Part shown: piece by piece, positions 32,155-42,464 of the stretch
How positions within the stretch are numbered: the first letter of the stretch is position 1
How the letters are laid out: every line of letters starts with the position of its first letter
Source: Spinacia oleracea
Taxonomy: Eukaryota > Streptophyta > Magnoliopsida > Caryophyllales > Amaranthaceae
Assembly (NCBI RefSeq): GCF_020520425.1
Contig: NC_079489.1
Location: 19,058,001 to 19,122,000, forward strand
Reading direction: 5' to 3'
Length of the DNA stretch: 64,000 bases
Program-made: the position numbers and the translations under genes
Notes under the pieces: model-generated
What the model was told of the DNA's origin: nothing
Database searches by the model: none
What the model saw: the letters and a program-made list of their open reading frames with translations, nothing else

Positions 32155-34080
32155 CCAAAGCTCGTTGCTTCCTCTCCTTCGCGCACGCTCGTGCCATGCT
32201 GCCACTCTCTCGCGCGCACGGCCCTGCTGCTTCCCCTGCCCGCGTGCGCAACACACCGCACAACACAACAACAGTTGCACCATGCTGCTGTGTGTGTGTC
32301 CCTCCGTCCCTTTTGCTCTCGTTTGCGCCTGGTCACATTAATTCGTGATCGTGATCATGCCGTGCTATAGGCCGGCTTGGTATAATTCATCTTCTTCCTA
32401 ATCTATCTCTATTTTAAATTATGTTTTAAATTATGGATTTTTATGGTTAATATTGGATTATGATTAATTATTATGCTGAGATTGGTTATGAACACCAAAG
32501 TTGAGGATTTATGTGCTTAGATTATTGAGGAGCATTTTTATTTGAAGTATAATAATTTTCAGATTTGATTTATTAAATAAAACGTTGATTTTTAAGGTTT
32601 TAATTGATTTTAATGATGAATTAGGGTTAGGGTTTTAGTTCAAACCTTATGACTAATTGATTAGCATAATTAGATGACAATTTTAATTATGATAATCAAT
32701 TATAATTTTCAGATTTGTTTTAAAGACCTAAAGTGTCAATTTTTAATGGTTTTAGTATGAGAATAAATTAATTTCATGCTAGGGCTTTAGTTGTTCAATT
32801 GAGACTATTATTTTATTAACGAACGATTAATTTCTAATTAATTCAAGTGTTTTAAAACTAAATAAAGTTGCTGGAAATTTAATGAACGTGAATAATAATT
32901 GAATTTCATTATTTTAATGATAGGAGGAGATTTCTAACCTAGAGCTTGAATCACAAAGTGAACCCCGTACTTAGATATACAATGTACGTACATGTCTAGG
33001 GCGACCACCTTATTTTCATGAGGATTCATGTGATATTTTATTATGGTGATTCATGTTACTTGGATTATTATGGATTCATGTTTGATGGTGTGAATGAACA
33101 TGTTTGGATTATAATTGAATTTGTGGATTTTTAAGTGAACAAGCATGTTGTGAGTATTTATGATTGTTGAATTTAATATAAAGCATGTTGTTCAAGTATT
33201 TTATGCATGTATAGGTTATTTCGCATGCAAGGGATTGTTTTTATGCTATTGTACATAATGTCTAGCATATTTGAGCCAAGTTATTCGTGCCTCGTTGCAC
33301 TATTTATTTTACTACATATGAAGGGTGCGCTCATGTAAGCCACTACATATGTAGAGTATGTTTGGGAAGTCAAAGTGAATTGAATTAGAATTATTCGTAC
33401 CTAGTGCACAACCCACATGTTAACATGCATGTTGGGGACTCAATCGTATGTTGGGAGGAGCCATGGAGTAATATCGCTGGAGTCTTGAGTGTTTGATCAC
33501 AAGTCATATCGAATTATAAAAGAAGTATTGTTTGGTTGTTCGTCTATTAAATATCTAGCTTGTTTGTTAATTTGTGTCTTGAGTTCACCTTGTGAATAAA
33601 ATATTAATAAACGTAAAGTGCAACCTAAACAAGGTCCAAAACTCTTGGAACGTATATACCTTGAATATGAACAATGGAGGGGGGGGGGGGGAGTATCTTA
33701 CCAAGGGGTTTGTACTTCTATTAATGATACAAGATGTTGTTTCATTTCTTTTATGCGCTGGAATTCCGTCGGTATGTTCCGACAACTGGGTTACTTTTTT
33801 TTATTATTATTTCGATGTTTGGTGGGCTCCCAACACCTGTCCAATGGACATTTCTTTTTAGACCCGTTCGAAACTTATTCTAAATTAATCTATGAGTCAA
33901 GAGTCGTATCAATAGTCGAGTCTTCGTGATTAATTGTTTATTATATGGCTTTTGCATGTGGATTATTTTATTGTTGAGTGAGGTATGTTAATATTAGGAT
34001 TTCACTCTACCTTGTGTGTACTCACCTTTCGCTGACTACATGCTTTATGTCTCTTTGGTAATGGTATTCGCCTTATTTGT
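31294..34080 (+). repeat. Partial long LTR, probably of a gypsy element
   Basis: Starts TGTAATACCTCGTATTTTTG, an LTR start common among plant gypsy elements. It continues through a TATA-like CTATAAATACCC (about 31889) and a pyrimidine-rich leader with a (CT)16 microsatellite (32116-32147). It ends with GTGTACTCACC followed by CTTTCGCTGACTAC near 34017-34040, a 3' LTR-like stretch. No internal region or second LTR is present, so it is a solo or truncated LTR. A MITE (31329-31570) has inserted near its start. Assignment rests on style of sequence, not on a paired copy. Confidence 0.45.
31329..31570. mobile_element. Stowaway-like MITE inside the LTR
   Basis: Ends CTTTCTCCTTCTTTTAATAC and GTATTAAAAGACGGAGGAAG pair over about 34 bases (through CTCGCAACGTTTG) and are flanked by TA on both sides. 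Carries CACTATTCATATAATC and GATCTTGTTAGATTCGTCTC, shared with the split element at 2928/7701. Confidence 0.8.
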
Positions 34081-34668
34081 AACGTTTGACAAAAGATACT
34101 CAACCTTTATCTCTACCGCTAACCGCTACCTCACCCGTTAATTACTACATCAAACACTTAAATTTTTTACAAATAGCGTTTTTAATAGGTCAAAACGCTA
34201 CCCGCGACCTCAAACACTACCGTAAAAAACGTCATATGCCGGGATAACTTTTAAGCATTGTGAGTTAAACACTGTGAGTTAATCTTTACTAGCTATGATG
34301 GATGATAAACAATACTATTATACACTAGTTTTAAAAAAGAACTAGTGTTATTGGCCTGGACGATGCCCCCGGTATTTACATGATTTAGAAATTTATTTAT
34401 ATAGATCACTGATATATATTGTAAATTTCATTATACGGAGCATTACGTATGTAGTATATTGTTTAAGAACTAAAACCGGTTAACGAACTTGTTGAGTAAT
34501 TTACTTGATTTGTATAAAACTCGATTTTTTGGTCTTCACTTATACGTAGTACCTTATAAAAATTTCCTTAAATTACAAATTGTACATTGGGTTACAACCT
34601 TACAAACCTTTTAGGGGGGACATATTATAGGGCAACTAAAAATTAAGTATAATGTTTTTTTTCCCCTA
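34081..34668. other. Spacer with a hAT-like MITE fragment
   Basis: 34083-34235 carries ACCGCTAACCGCTACC and AAACGCTACCCGCGACC words shared with the element at 54693-55088. The rest is AT-rich and unassigned. Confidence 0.35.
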
Positions 34669-35936
34669 TGTTGACCCTAAAGTTTTGATGATGACAAAGC
34701 AAACTCCTGACAATTGGTTAAGTTATGTTGCATAATAGGTTCCGAGATCCTTAGAGGGATAATGCTAAGTTAAGGAGATCCTGAGTTGGATAAACTAAGC
34801 AACGTGGAATATAATCAAGTAATTGATCCATGTCAGACACTACATTGAAGATATAATCATTAAGCAAGTTTACAAAGGCGAGATCCTTAGGCGAGTTCCT
34901 AAGGCGAGATCCTCATGTTCCAGAGAAGGACCAAATTGGGAAGTCTTCGAGTGAAGCTTCTAAAGGTGCAACATGAAGACTACAACATATGAGTTTATGT
35001 TTAGGATTTATGTAAGTATTTAATATTGTTTATACGTAATTTGGAACGAAAGGAACCTAAGCATTTTGGTACGTTTTAAATTGAAATATATTAACTGTAA
35101 TTATAAAAGAGTTTTAAGTTGGAAAATCTTTGTTAATAAATAAAATGAATTTAATTAATAAATGTAAACATAGGATTCTGTTTTCATTCTCCTTATTTCT
35201 CAAGCAAAAGATTTTCCATGATCCTTAAAACTCTCCCACGTATTTCTGTTTAAACGTGCATTTAGTGTTTTGATTTGGTCTCCCTGTTTCTCTCCAACTA
35301 TGCCCATGTTACTGAGCAGTAACAGTTAGTGGGTAGTTGAGGAGAACATGGGTACCCAACCTTGGGTAAAACTCTCCTATAAAAGGAGAAGAGTTTTGGC
35401 TTTTCAAAACACAACTGATTTCTACAAAATCTATCTTAAAGAGCTTAAACGTTTTAAAAGAATCAGTTGGAAAAATAGAGTGTTCCTTGAGTTCCTTATT
35501 ATTATAAGCTTTATTACGTACTAGAGTTTTATATCAAATTGTATTTTGGGTTTAAGGGTTGAGTGATCCTTAATTGACTTAGAGTTAAGTCAAAGAGAAA
35601 CAGAGCGACTTAGAGTTAAGTCAAAGAGAAAAGGAGCGACTTAGAGTTAAGTCAGAGACAGAAAGAGGAGCACAGTAATCAAAGGGGATTGCTGTGGGGA
35701 ACTCGTGTTCGAGAGGAACTCGAGTTAAAGAGTGTATTTGTAATAGAGTTATTGCATTAATACAAAAGAGTAGTGAGGTTCTTCTTGATTAGGGTCAAGA
35801 AGGTTCCTCCATTTTATATCTTTCTTCGCTCATTATTCTCAGTCTCTTTATTGTTTAAATTCCGCAAGAAACTTACCCAAGTTCCCAAGAAACAATTCAC
35901 CCCCCCCTCTTGTCAAGTGTTCCTACTGAACTATCA
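34669..35936 (+). repeat. 5' LTR of the copia element
   Basis: TGTTGACCC...CTATCA, 1,268 bp. Contains three copies of GACTTAGAGTTAAGTCA at 35577-35665 and a TATA-like CTATAAAAGG near 35380. It lacks 21 bases present in the 3' LTR at about 40489-40509. Confidence 0.92.
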
Positions 35937-36002
35937 GTTGGTATCAGAGCAGGATCTCACAAAAATACAGGAAACCTTGTTGAGAAAAAGTTCCTGGAAA
36001 GT

Positions 36003-37616
36003 ATGAACGCTTACGAGAAACTCGAGGAAGGTTATTCCACTCAAAGACCTCCAATGTTCAACGGAAAATTCTACACCTACTGGAAGAACAGGATGGAGAT
36101 CTACATCAAGGCAGTGAACTATCAAGTCTGGCGAGTCATAGAAGTCGGTGATTTCAAGGTAACAATGACCAATGCTCAAAATGAGGTAGTTCCTAAACCC
36201 ATGTCTGAATTTACTAAGGAAGATTTTGAAAAATTTGAAATCAATGCAATGGCTTTGAAAATCTTGCATTGCGGCCTTGGACCTCACGAACATAACAGAG
36301 TTATGGGGTGCAAGAGCGCAAAGCAAATCTGGGATCTCCTTCAAATAACTCATGAAGGAACTAATGAGGTCAAACGTTCTAAAATTGATTTATTAATGTC
36401 TAAGTATGAACGTTTTGAAATGCAACCAAGAGAAACAATCCAGGAAATGTTTACTCGTTTCACTAACATTACTAATGAGCTAGTTTCTCTTGGAAGAATT
36501 ATTCCCTCTGATGAACAGGTTAGGAAGATCCTAAGGAGCATGCCACAGGATGATAGATGGAGAACCAAGGTCACTGCATTGTTTGAAACAAAGGACTTCA
36601 CCAAATTCAACATTGAACAATTGGCGGGATCCTTGATGACTCATGAATTACATCTAGGAGCAGCTGTTCCTGAGAACCGAGGCCTTGCTCTCAAGGCTGA
36701 GGAACAGGAGGACTCAGAACCTGGGGAAGATGAGGTTGCTACGTTGGTCAGAAGAATGAAAAGATTTTACAGGAACTCTAAACCTGGAAATCTAAGAAGA
36801 AGGAGCTCAATGAGAAAACCAAGCGGTTCCAAGTCTGACCAAGGATGTTTCAAGTGCGGTGATTCTGACCATCAAATCAAAGACTGCCCTCAGTGGGAAA
36901 ATGAAAAAGGGAAAGGCAAGGGAAAGGATCAATATAAGGAAAGATTCAACAAATCCACCTTTGCCAAGCCCAACTTCAAGAAGGCAATGATCGAAGCTTG
37001 GGAAGAAGCCACTGACTCGGAAGAAGATGAGGATCAACCAGAAGAAACAGCAAACCTTTGTCTTATGGCAAAGATCGATGAATCAACACAAGATCCATCA
37101 AGTGAAGTAAGTTCCTCAACTCTTCAATCTCTGTCTGTAAATAAATTAGTGGAATTATTGATAGAAACTCTAGACATTTTTAAAAAGCTTATCGTAATAA
37201 AGGCTCAAAGTGACAAGGCAATGGAACTTAGCAAAGAACACACAACCTACCTCGATAATGTTAAATCTGATGTACATGGTAGGTTCTTTCAGTTGCCTGA
37301 CAGGAACACCTCTCTTAAAGACTCTTTTAAAAGAGTTGAAAATGTACATATTATGCTTGATGAAACTAATGAAGTTCAGGAACAGAAGGATTTCGAAAAT
37401 GGTTTGATTCACTTCACAGATAACAATGAGGAAACTTCTCCAGCTAGACAACATAAAGAGACAGTTGAATCAGGAGTTCAAGAAATCAAAGTGAATCAGG
37501 GAGTTCCTACTCAAGAGGAACAAGATCTTAGAGTTCATGATCCAGAAGTTCATGTTCCTGAGGATCACCCTATTATTCAACAGGAACAAGGAACTCGAGG
37601 ATCTCAAGGAACTTAA
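36003..37616 (+). CDS. Gag of the copia element
   Basis: 537 codons from ATG 36003 to TAA. The N-terminus (RPPMFNGKFYTYWKNRMEIY) and the following 200 residues match the copia gag domain (UBN2/DUF4219 type) of the Sirevirus clade. One CCHC zinc knuckle CFKCGDSDHQIKDC lies near residue 282. A basic and then acidic linker and a Glu/Gln-rich tail follow. Gag packages element RNA into virus-like particles in the cytoplasm. The same frame continues past the stop into the pol remnant, so gag and pol were once one polyprotein. The open frame suggests that gag may still be made. Confidence 0.85.
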   Translation: MNAYEKLEEGYSTQRPPMFNGKFYTYWKNRMEIYIKAVNYQVWRVIEVGDFKVTMTNAQNEVVPKPMSEFTKEDFEKFEINAMALKILHCGLGPHEHNRVMGCKSAKQIWDLLQITHEGTNEVKRSKIDLLMSKYERFEMQPRETIQEMFTRFTNITNELVSLGRIIPSDEQVRKILRSMPQDDRWRTKVTALFETKDFTKFNIEQLAGSLMTHELHLGAAVPENRGLALKAEEQEDSEPGEDEVATLVRRMKRFYRNSKPGNLRRRSSMRKPSGSKSDQGCFKCGDSDHQIKDCPQWENEKGKGKGKDQYKERFNKSTFAKPNFKKAMIEAWEEATDSEEDEDQPEETANLCLMAKIDESTQDPSSEVSSSTLQSLSVNKLVELLIETLDIFKKLIVIKAQSDKAMELSKEHTTYLDNVKSDVHGRFFQLPDRNTSLKDSFKRVENVHIMLDETNEVQEQKDFENGLIHFTDNNEETSPARQHKETVESGVQEIKVNQGVPTQEEQDLRVHDPEVHVPEDHPIIQQEQGTRGSQGT

Positions 37617-38333
37617 GAAACAGAAGTAACTGAGGAAAGTTTGAATATTCTTGTGGCTCAATCTCAACCTAAGCCGTGGAAACATCAGAGTTCCTCTCCA
37701 ATGGATCTGATCGTCAGCGACATTGAAAGAGGAATTGTGACAAGATATGAACTTAGGAACTTCTGTACTTTCCATGCGTTCCTCTCCATAATCAAGCCAA
37801 ATAACCAGAAGGGGATAGAACTCAAATGGATATACAAGATCAAGCTTGATAAATGTGGAACAATGGTCAGGAACAGAGCAAGGTTAGTTGTTAAAGGCTA
37901 GAATCAACAGGAAGGTACTAATTTCGAAGAAACTTTTGTTCCTGTTGTTAGATTAGAAACTATAAAAACTTTAATTGTTTTTGCAGCCTTTACAGAAATT
38001 AAGTTGTACCACATGGACGTCAAACGTGTCTCCATAAATGAATTTTTTAAAAAGGACGTCTGTGTGGAACAACCTCCCCATTATAAAAATCATGAATTTT
38101 CAAATCACATCTATAAGCCTGACAAAGCTTTCCATGGGTTAAAGCAAGTTACAAGATCGTGGTGCGAAATATTATCTAAAATCCTTCTGAAAAATGATTT
38201 TAAACGAAGCAGATATGACAAAACTTTTTTCTTAAAATCAAAAGAAACTGACTCACTAGTTGTACAATTTTACGTTGATAATATACTGTTTGGTACAACT
38301 AATGAAAATTTGTGCAAGGAACATGCAAAGTAA
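37617..38333 (+). pseudogene. Remnant of copia reverse transcriptase
   Basis: In frame with gag after its stop, but the protease, integrase and start of reverse transcriptase are gone. The visible parts are PWKHQSSSPMDLIVSDIERG, RNRARLVVKG, a TAG stop at 37899, HMDVKR, ALHGLKQ-like AFHGLKQVTRSWCE, and YVDNILFGTTNENL near 38271. The catalytic YVDD of copia enzymes is YVDN here, loss of the second aspartate, so the polymerase would be inactive even if made. RNase H is absent. Confidence 0.85.
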
Positions 38334-38904
38334 ACAAGCAGAAAGAAGCACGGGAAAATGAGATTGGACCTCGGGATGATCAAGCTGAGATAAGTAAGCA
38401 GGAAAGTTCCTCACAAGGTATTACTTTTATAGATTTATGCATAACTACTATATACCATTATAAATACATGTGCGTAAAGCATAACTGAAGTTTACCATTG
38501 TTAAGGAACAACTAAAAATTTAAAATTAAAATATGTATTTAATTAGTCAAGCAATATGAGATACGTAATTAAAACAGTTCCACTAAAATAGGAGGATCAT
38601 GGATATATTATTTTTGTTACAATTTTCTTCCATCTTTTATTTTTCCACAAATTATTTTTATTTCTTTTTATATATCCATATTTTTATTTATTTTTTCCAT
38701 TAAATTTTATTTTTTCCAAAATTAAAAGCTAATGGATCACACCTATGGATCTCTCATACCCAAATCCACCACAAATTCAAAACTCATCAATTTCAAACAC
38801 AAGAAACCCTAAAAATAACAAATCCCCAATTTCAAACCCTAAAATTCAAAAACCTTTAAATTAAAACACCAACCACCATCACCGGCGGCCCTTGTTAGCC
38901 AGCC

Positions 38905-39285
38905 GTGACCTATGGCCTCGCCCATGGTGACCCAGCGGCCGGTCTCGTCCCCCTCTCTCAGCCGCGCACGGTTGTTGTTCCCTACGTCATGCTAGCCACC
39001 CTAAATAGCACCACAATGAGACGCGGGCCACCAGCGACGACGACCCACGTCCCCTCGTTGGTGGCTGTCGCTTCCCGTAACCCAGCCGCGAAGGCCGCAT
39101 CTAACCAAGCGGCGCCGGTAACCCACAAACCCACACCCGATTCCGCCCAGTCACCACCACCCCTTGTCCCATTACTTCCCGACCCGACCTCAAACAACCA
39201 ATCCAGCCCCGACCCGTCAGAGACCGAACAACCCAGCCCCAAAAACCCGAAAAAAAAAAATAAAAAAAAAACAGAAAAAGAATAA
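38905..39285 (+). CDS. Extra Pro/Ser/Thr-rich frame in the 3' region of the copia element
   Basis: 126 codons, GC-rich against AT-rich surroundings, with many Pro, Ala, Ser and Thr residues and a lysine-rich end (PKKKNKKKTEKE). Some Sireviruses carry an additional frame between pol and the 3' LTR. Position and basic, low-complexity composition fit, but no membrane segment is visible and homology is not established. A further open stretch follows at 39290-39460 (RFAIDIEELMGYDVNIKGKT) in another frame. It could be chance coding in a GC-rich insert. Confidence 0.35.
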   Translation: MTYGLAHGDPAAGLVPLSQPRTVVVPYVMLATLNSTTMRRGPPATTTHVPSLVAVASRNPAAKAASNQAAPVTHKPTPDSAQSPPPLVPLLPDPTSNNQSSPDPSETEQPSPKNPKKKNKKKTEKE

Positions 39286-40210
39286 GGGGCAATGCTCGTT
39301 CTAAGGGGGAAAGTACAACAAATCGTGTACCTTCGGTTGATGATGAAAATTTGGTGAAGAGGTTTGCAATTGATATTGAGGAACTTATGGGTTATGATGT
39401 AAATATTAAGGGGAAGACGTTGTTTTATTTCTCCAAAAAAAAAAAAAAAAAGTATGAAAGGGTTAAAAGTGGTTCCTAAGGTGAATAGTCCTCTGTTGTT
39501 TGTTGATACATCTTTTGATAATGAGGATATTTATGAGAAAGTGGAAGAATTAAAGGAAGCAGTAGAAATTGAGAAAGGATGTGGATCGATATGAAGTTGT
39601 GAAAGGACCAACCTACACTTGTTACATACCAAAACCATCCTCCCTGGTCCTAGCTGTGTTACATTATGCTTTTGATTTTTTTTGGAACTTTTTATTTTAT
39701 TTTTTTATATTTTTTTGGTATGTCACCCTCTGTTGGGAAACATACGATTTTTATTCTTTTATTTCTGTGGAACTCCTAAAAGATCGTATCTCTAAAAACA
39801 TGGCTTGTTAATTATTATGTTTTATATTCGAATTTAGTACGTTGGAACTTAACTTTGAGGCTAACTTAGTTTGCCAACCGTTGATCGGAGGGCGCTATAA
39901 TCGGTATATATTAGTACTGTATTTTTCTACTTTTTGTTAATGCCAACAGGGGGAAATGAATGCAAACTTAACTTAAATTGATCACTTGAATCCGTCTCAC
40001 TACTCTCTTCTCGATGTAAGTTTATAAAATTTTATTTCTCGTAAAAATTTTATTTCTCGTAAAATTTTTATTTTCGTTTATTAAAATTAATTTCAATTTT
40101 CCTTAATTTCATTTAGGAAGTTTAGATTAATTTTTATAAAAATAATTTATTTAATTTATTGCTTTATATTTATGCTAATTGATTATTGTTACATTTAGTG
40201 AAAGTTTGCT

Positions 40211-40275
40211 TTTGTTGTCATCACCAAAAAGGGGGAATATTGTTGACCCTAAAGTTTTGATGATGACAAAGCAAA
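40211..40275 (+). other. Purine tract and palindrome at the 3' LTR border
   Basis: TTTGTTGTCATCACC, then AAAAAGGGGGAATAT, then the LTR start with GATGATGACAAAGC. The flanking arms are complementary, so the purine tract sits in the loop of a potential hairpin, an arrangement known from Sireviruses. Confidence 0.7.
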
Positions 40276-41528
40276 CTCCTGACAATTGGTTAAGTTATGT
40301 TGCATAATAGGTTCCGAGATCCTTAGAGGGATAATGCTAAGTTAAGGAGATCCTGAGTTGGATAAACTAAGCAACGTGGAATATAAGCAAGTAATTGATC
40401 CATGTCAGACACTACATTGAAGATATAATCATTAAGCAAGTTTACAAAGGCGAGATCCTTAGGCGAGTTCCTAAGGCGAGATCCTCATATATTATGTGGA
40501 TCCTACAATGTTCCAGAGAAGGAACAAATTGGGAAGTCTTCGAGTGAAGCTTCTAAAGGTGCAACATGAAGACTACAACATATGAGTTTATGTTTAGGAT
40601 TTATGTAAGTATTTAATATTGTTTATACGTAATTTGGAACGAAAGGAACCTAAGCATTTTGGTACGTTTTAAATTGAAATATATTAACTGTAATTATAAA
40701 AGAGTTTTAAGTTGGAAAATCTTTGTTAATAAATAAAATGAATTTAATTAATAAATGTAAACATAGGATTCTGTTTTCATTCTCCTTATTTCTCAAGCAA
40801 AAGATTTTCCATGATCCTTAAAACTCTCCCACGTATTTCTGTTTAAACGTGCATTTAGTGTTTTGATTTGGTCTCCCTGTTTCTCTCCAACTATGCCCAT
40901 GTTACTGAGCAGTAACAGTTAGTGGGTAGTTGAGGAGAACATGGGTACCCAACCTTAGGTAAAACTCTCCTATAAAAGGAGAAGAGTTTTGGCTTTTCAA
41001 AACACAACTGATTTCTACAAAATCTATCTTAAAGACCTTAAACGTTTTAAAAGAATCAGTTGGCAAAATAGAGTGTTCCTTGAGTTCCTTATTATTATAA
41101 GCTTTATTACGTACTGGAGTTTTATATCAAATTGTATTTTGGGTTTAAGGGTTGAGTGATCCTTAATTGACTTAGAGTTAAGTCAAAGAGAAACAGAGCG
41201 ACTTAGAGTTAAGTCAAAGAGAAAAGGAGCGACTTAGAGTTAAGTCAGAGACAGAAAGAGGAGCACAGTAATCAAAGGGGATTGCTGTGGGGAACTCGTG
41301 TTCGAGAGGAACTCGAGTTAAAGAGTGTATTTGTAATAGAGTTATTGCATTAATACAAAAGAGTAGTGAGGTTCTTCTTGATTAGGGTCAAGAAGGTTCC
41401 TCCATTTTATATCTTTCTTCGCTCATTATTCTCAGTCTCTTTATTGTTTAAATTCCGCAAGAAACTTACCCAAGTTCCCAAGAAATAATTCACCCCCCCT
41501 CTTGTCAAGTGTTCCTACTGAACTATCA
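40241..41528 (+). repeat. 3' LTR of the copia element
   Basis: 1,288 bp, near-identical to 34669-35936. It is longer by a 21-base segment with GTGGATCCTACAA at about 40489-40509 and shorter by one C near 41498. Confidence 0.92.
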
Positions 41529-41612
41529 CCCTATTTTATATTTTAATTTTTTTAACAATTTCATGTAAGATTTAAATAATTTTCAAAAATAAATAATAAA
41601 AATATATATATA

Positions 41613-41868
41613 CTTCATTTGTTCCATGAATATCGCACCATGGTTGACTTTTACTCTTCTAACACATTATATTGACTCTTAATATTTCATATCGTCTGTA
41701 AATAAAAATTATAAAAAATTGATATTTAGAAAATATATATGGATACGAATCTAACATGATCTCACATGACTACAATTTTCTTACATATGAATCACAAAAA
41801 ATCGCCAAAAGTCATAGTCTGAATAGTGCAAAAAATAAAATACTGCGATATTTCCGAAACGGAGGAAG
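41613..41868. mobile_element. Stowaway-like MITE
   Basis: Ends CTTCATTTGTTCCATGAATA and TTTCCGAAACGGAGGAAG, imperfect inverted repeats flanked by TA. Carries GAATCTAACATGATCTCACATGAC, which is shared with the family member at 56847-57103 in inverse form. Confidence 0.65.
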
Positions 41869-41914
41869 TATGTGATTTGAGTATATAAAGAAAAATCAAA
41901 CAAATTTTTGTTAT

Positions 41915-42433
41915 TGATCTGGGCTTGAATATCTCCACCATAAGGTCCAAAGAGGCTACAATGACCCATACAGGCCAGCTGGGCCCAAGCCTAGGAAGTA
42001 GGCCCAAACCTTGGTACCTAAACGAAATAAGAGCACAGCCCCATTTTGGAAAGCCCATCTTCTCTGAGAAACCAGGTCCAATTCGTAAAAAGGCTCATCA
42101 TTGTTGGGCAAATGACACGTGTCCTAAATCCCCAAGGGGCACACACCCCACAGCTAGGGTTGAGAGATCAGTTCCCAAGAAACCCTAGCACTATAAATAG
42201 CTCAGATCCCAAGGTAAAGGTAATCAATTCATTCCTACCAACCTAAAACTATCTTTGCTCTGCCTTCTCTCTACAAGTTACTTCTCTCTCTAGCTTATAC
42301 TTACTTAAGCATCGGAGGGAATATTCCTACGGGAATATTCTTGTTTTGCAGGTTGCCAGAAGTTCGCGCCAGGTCATACTTGATACCTCCGAGAAACGCG
42401 TGCCACGTCAGCACCGTAAAAGATCCCACAACA
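41915..42433 (+). repeat. 5' LTR of the Tat element
   Basis: TGATCTGGGC...CCACAACA, 519 bp. A TATA-like CTATAAATAG lies at about 42191-42200. The U3 part carries GACACGTGTCC, a palindromic G-box-like word. Confidence 0.92.
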
Positions 42434-42434
42434 T

Positions 42435-42453
42435 TTGGCGCCGTCTGTGGGGA
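42435..42453 (+). other. Primer binding site of the Tat element
   Basis: TTGGCGCCGTCTGTGGGGA, one base after the 5' LTR end. Identical to the site of the older relic at 4808. Confidence 0.85.
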
Positions 42454-42464
42454 GGTACAGTGTC

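Larger units (their letters stand above)
34669..41528 (+). mobile_element. Sirevirus-like Ty1/copia retrotransposon, non-autonomous
   Basis: A 6,860 bp element with LTRs at 34669-35936 and 40241-41528, flanked by the perfect 5 bp duplication CCCTA (34664-34668 and 41529-41533). By my count the LTRs differ by seven substitutions, one 21-base indel and one single-base indel, so insertion was recent. The primer binding site TTGGTATCAGAGCAGG (35938-35953) is of the initiator-Met tRNA type. The purine tract AAAAAGGGGGAATAT precedes the 3' LTR. Gag is nearly complete, while protease, integrase and most of reverse transcriptase are missing, so it must have moved with help from another element. Confidence 0.9.

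Noticed and set aside
31973..32341. 122-codon plus-strand frame in the CT-rich region
   Set aside because: Composition is driven by the (CT)n tract and GC-rich low complexity; opposite-strand frames are equally long. No domain seen; treated as part of an LTR leader.
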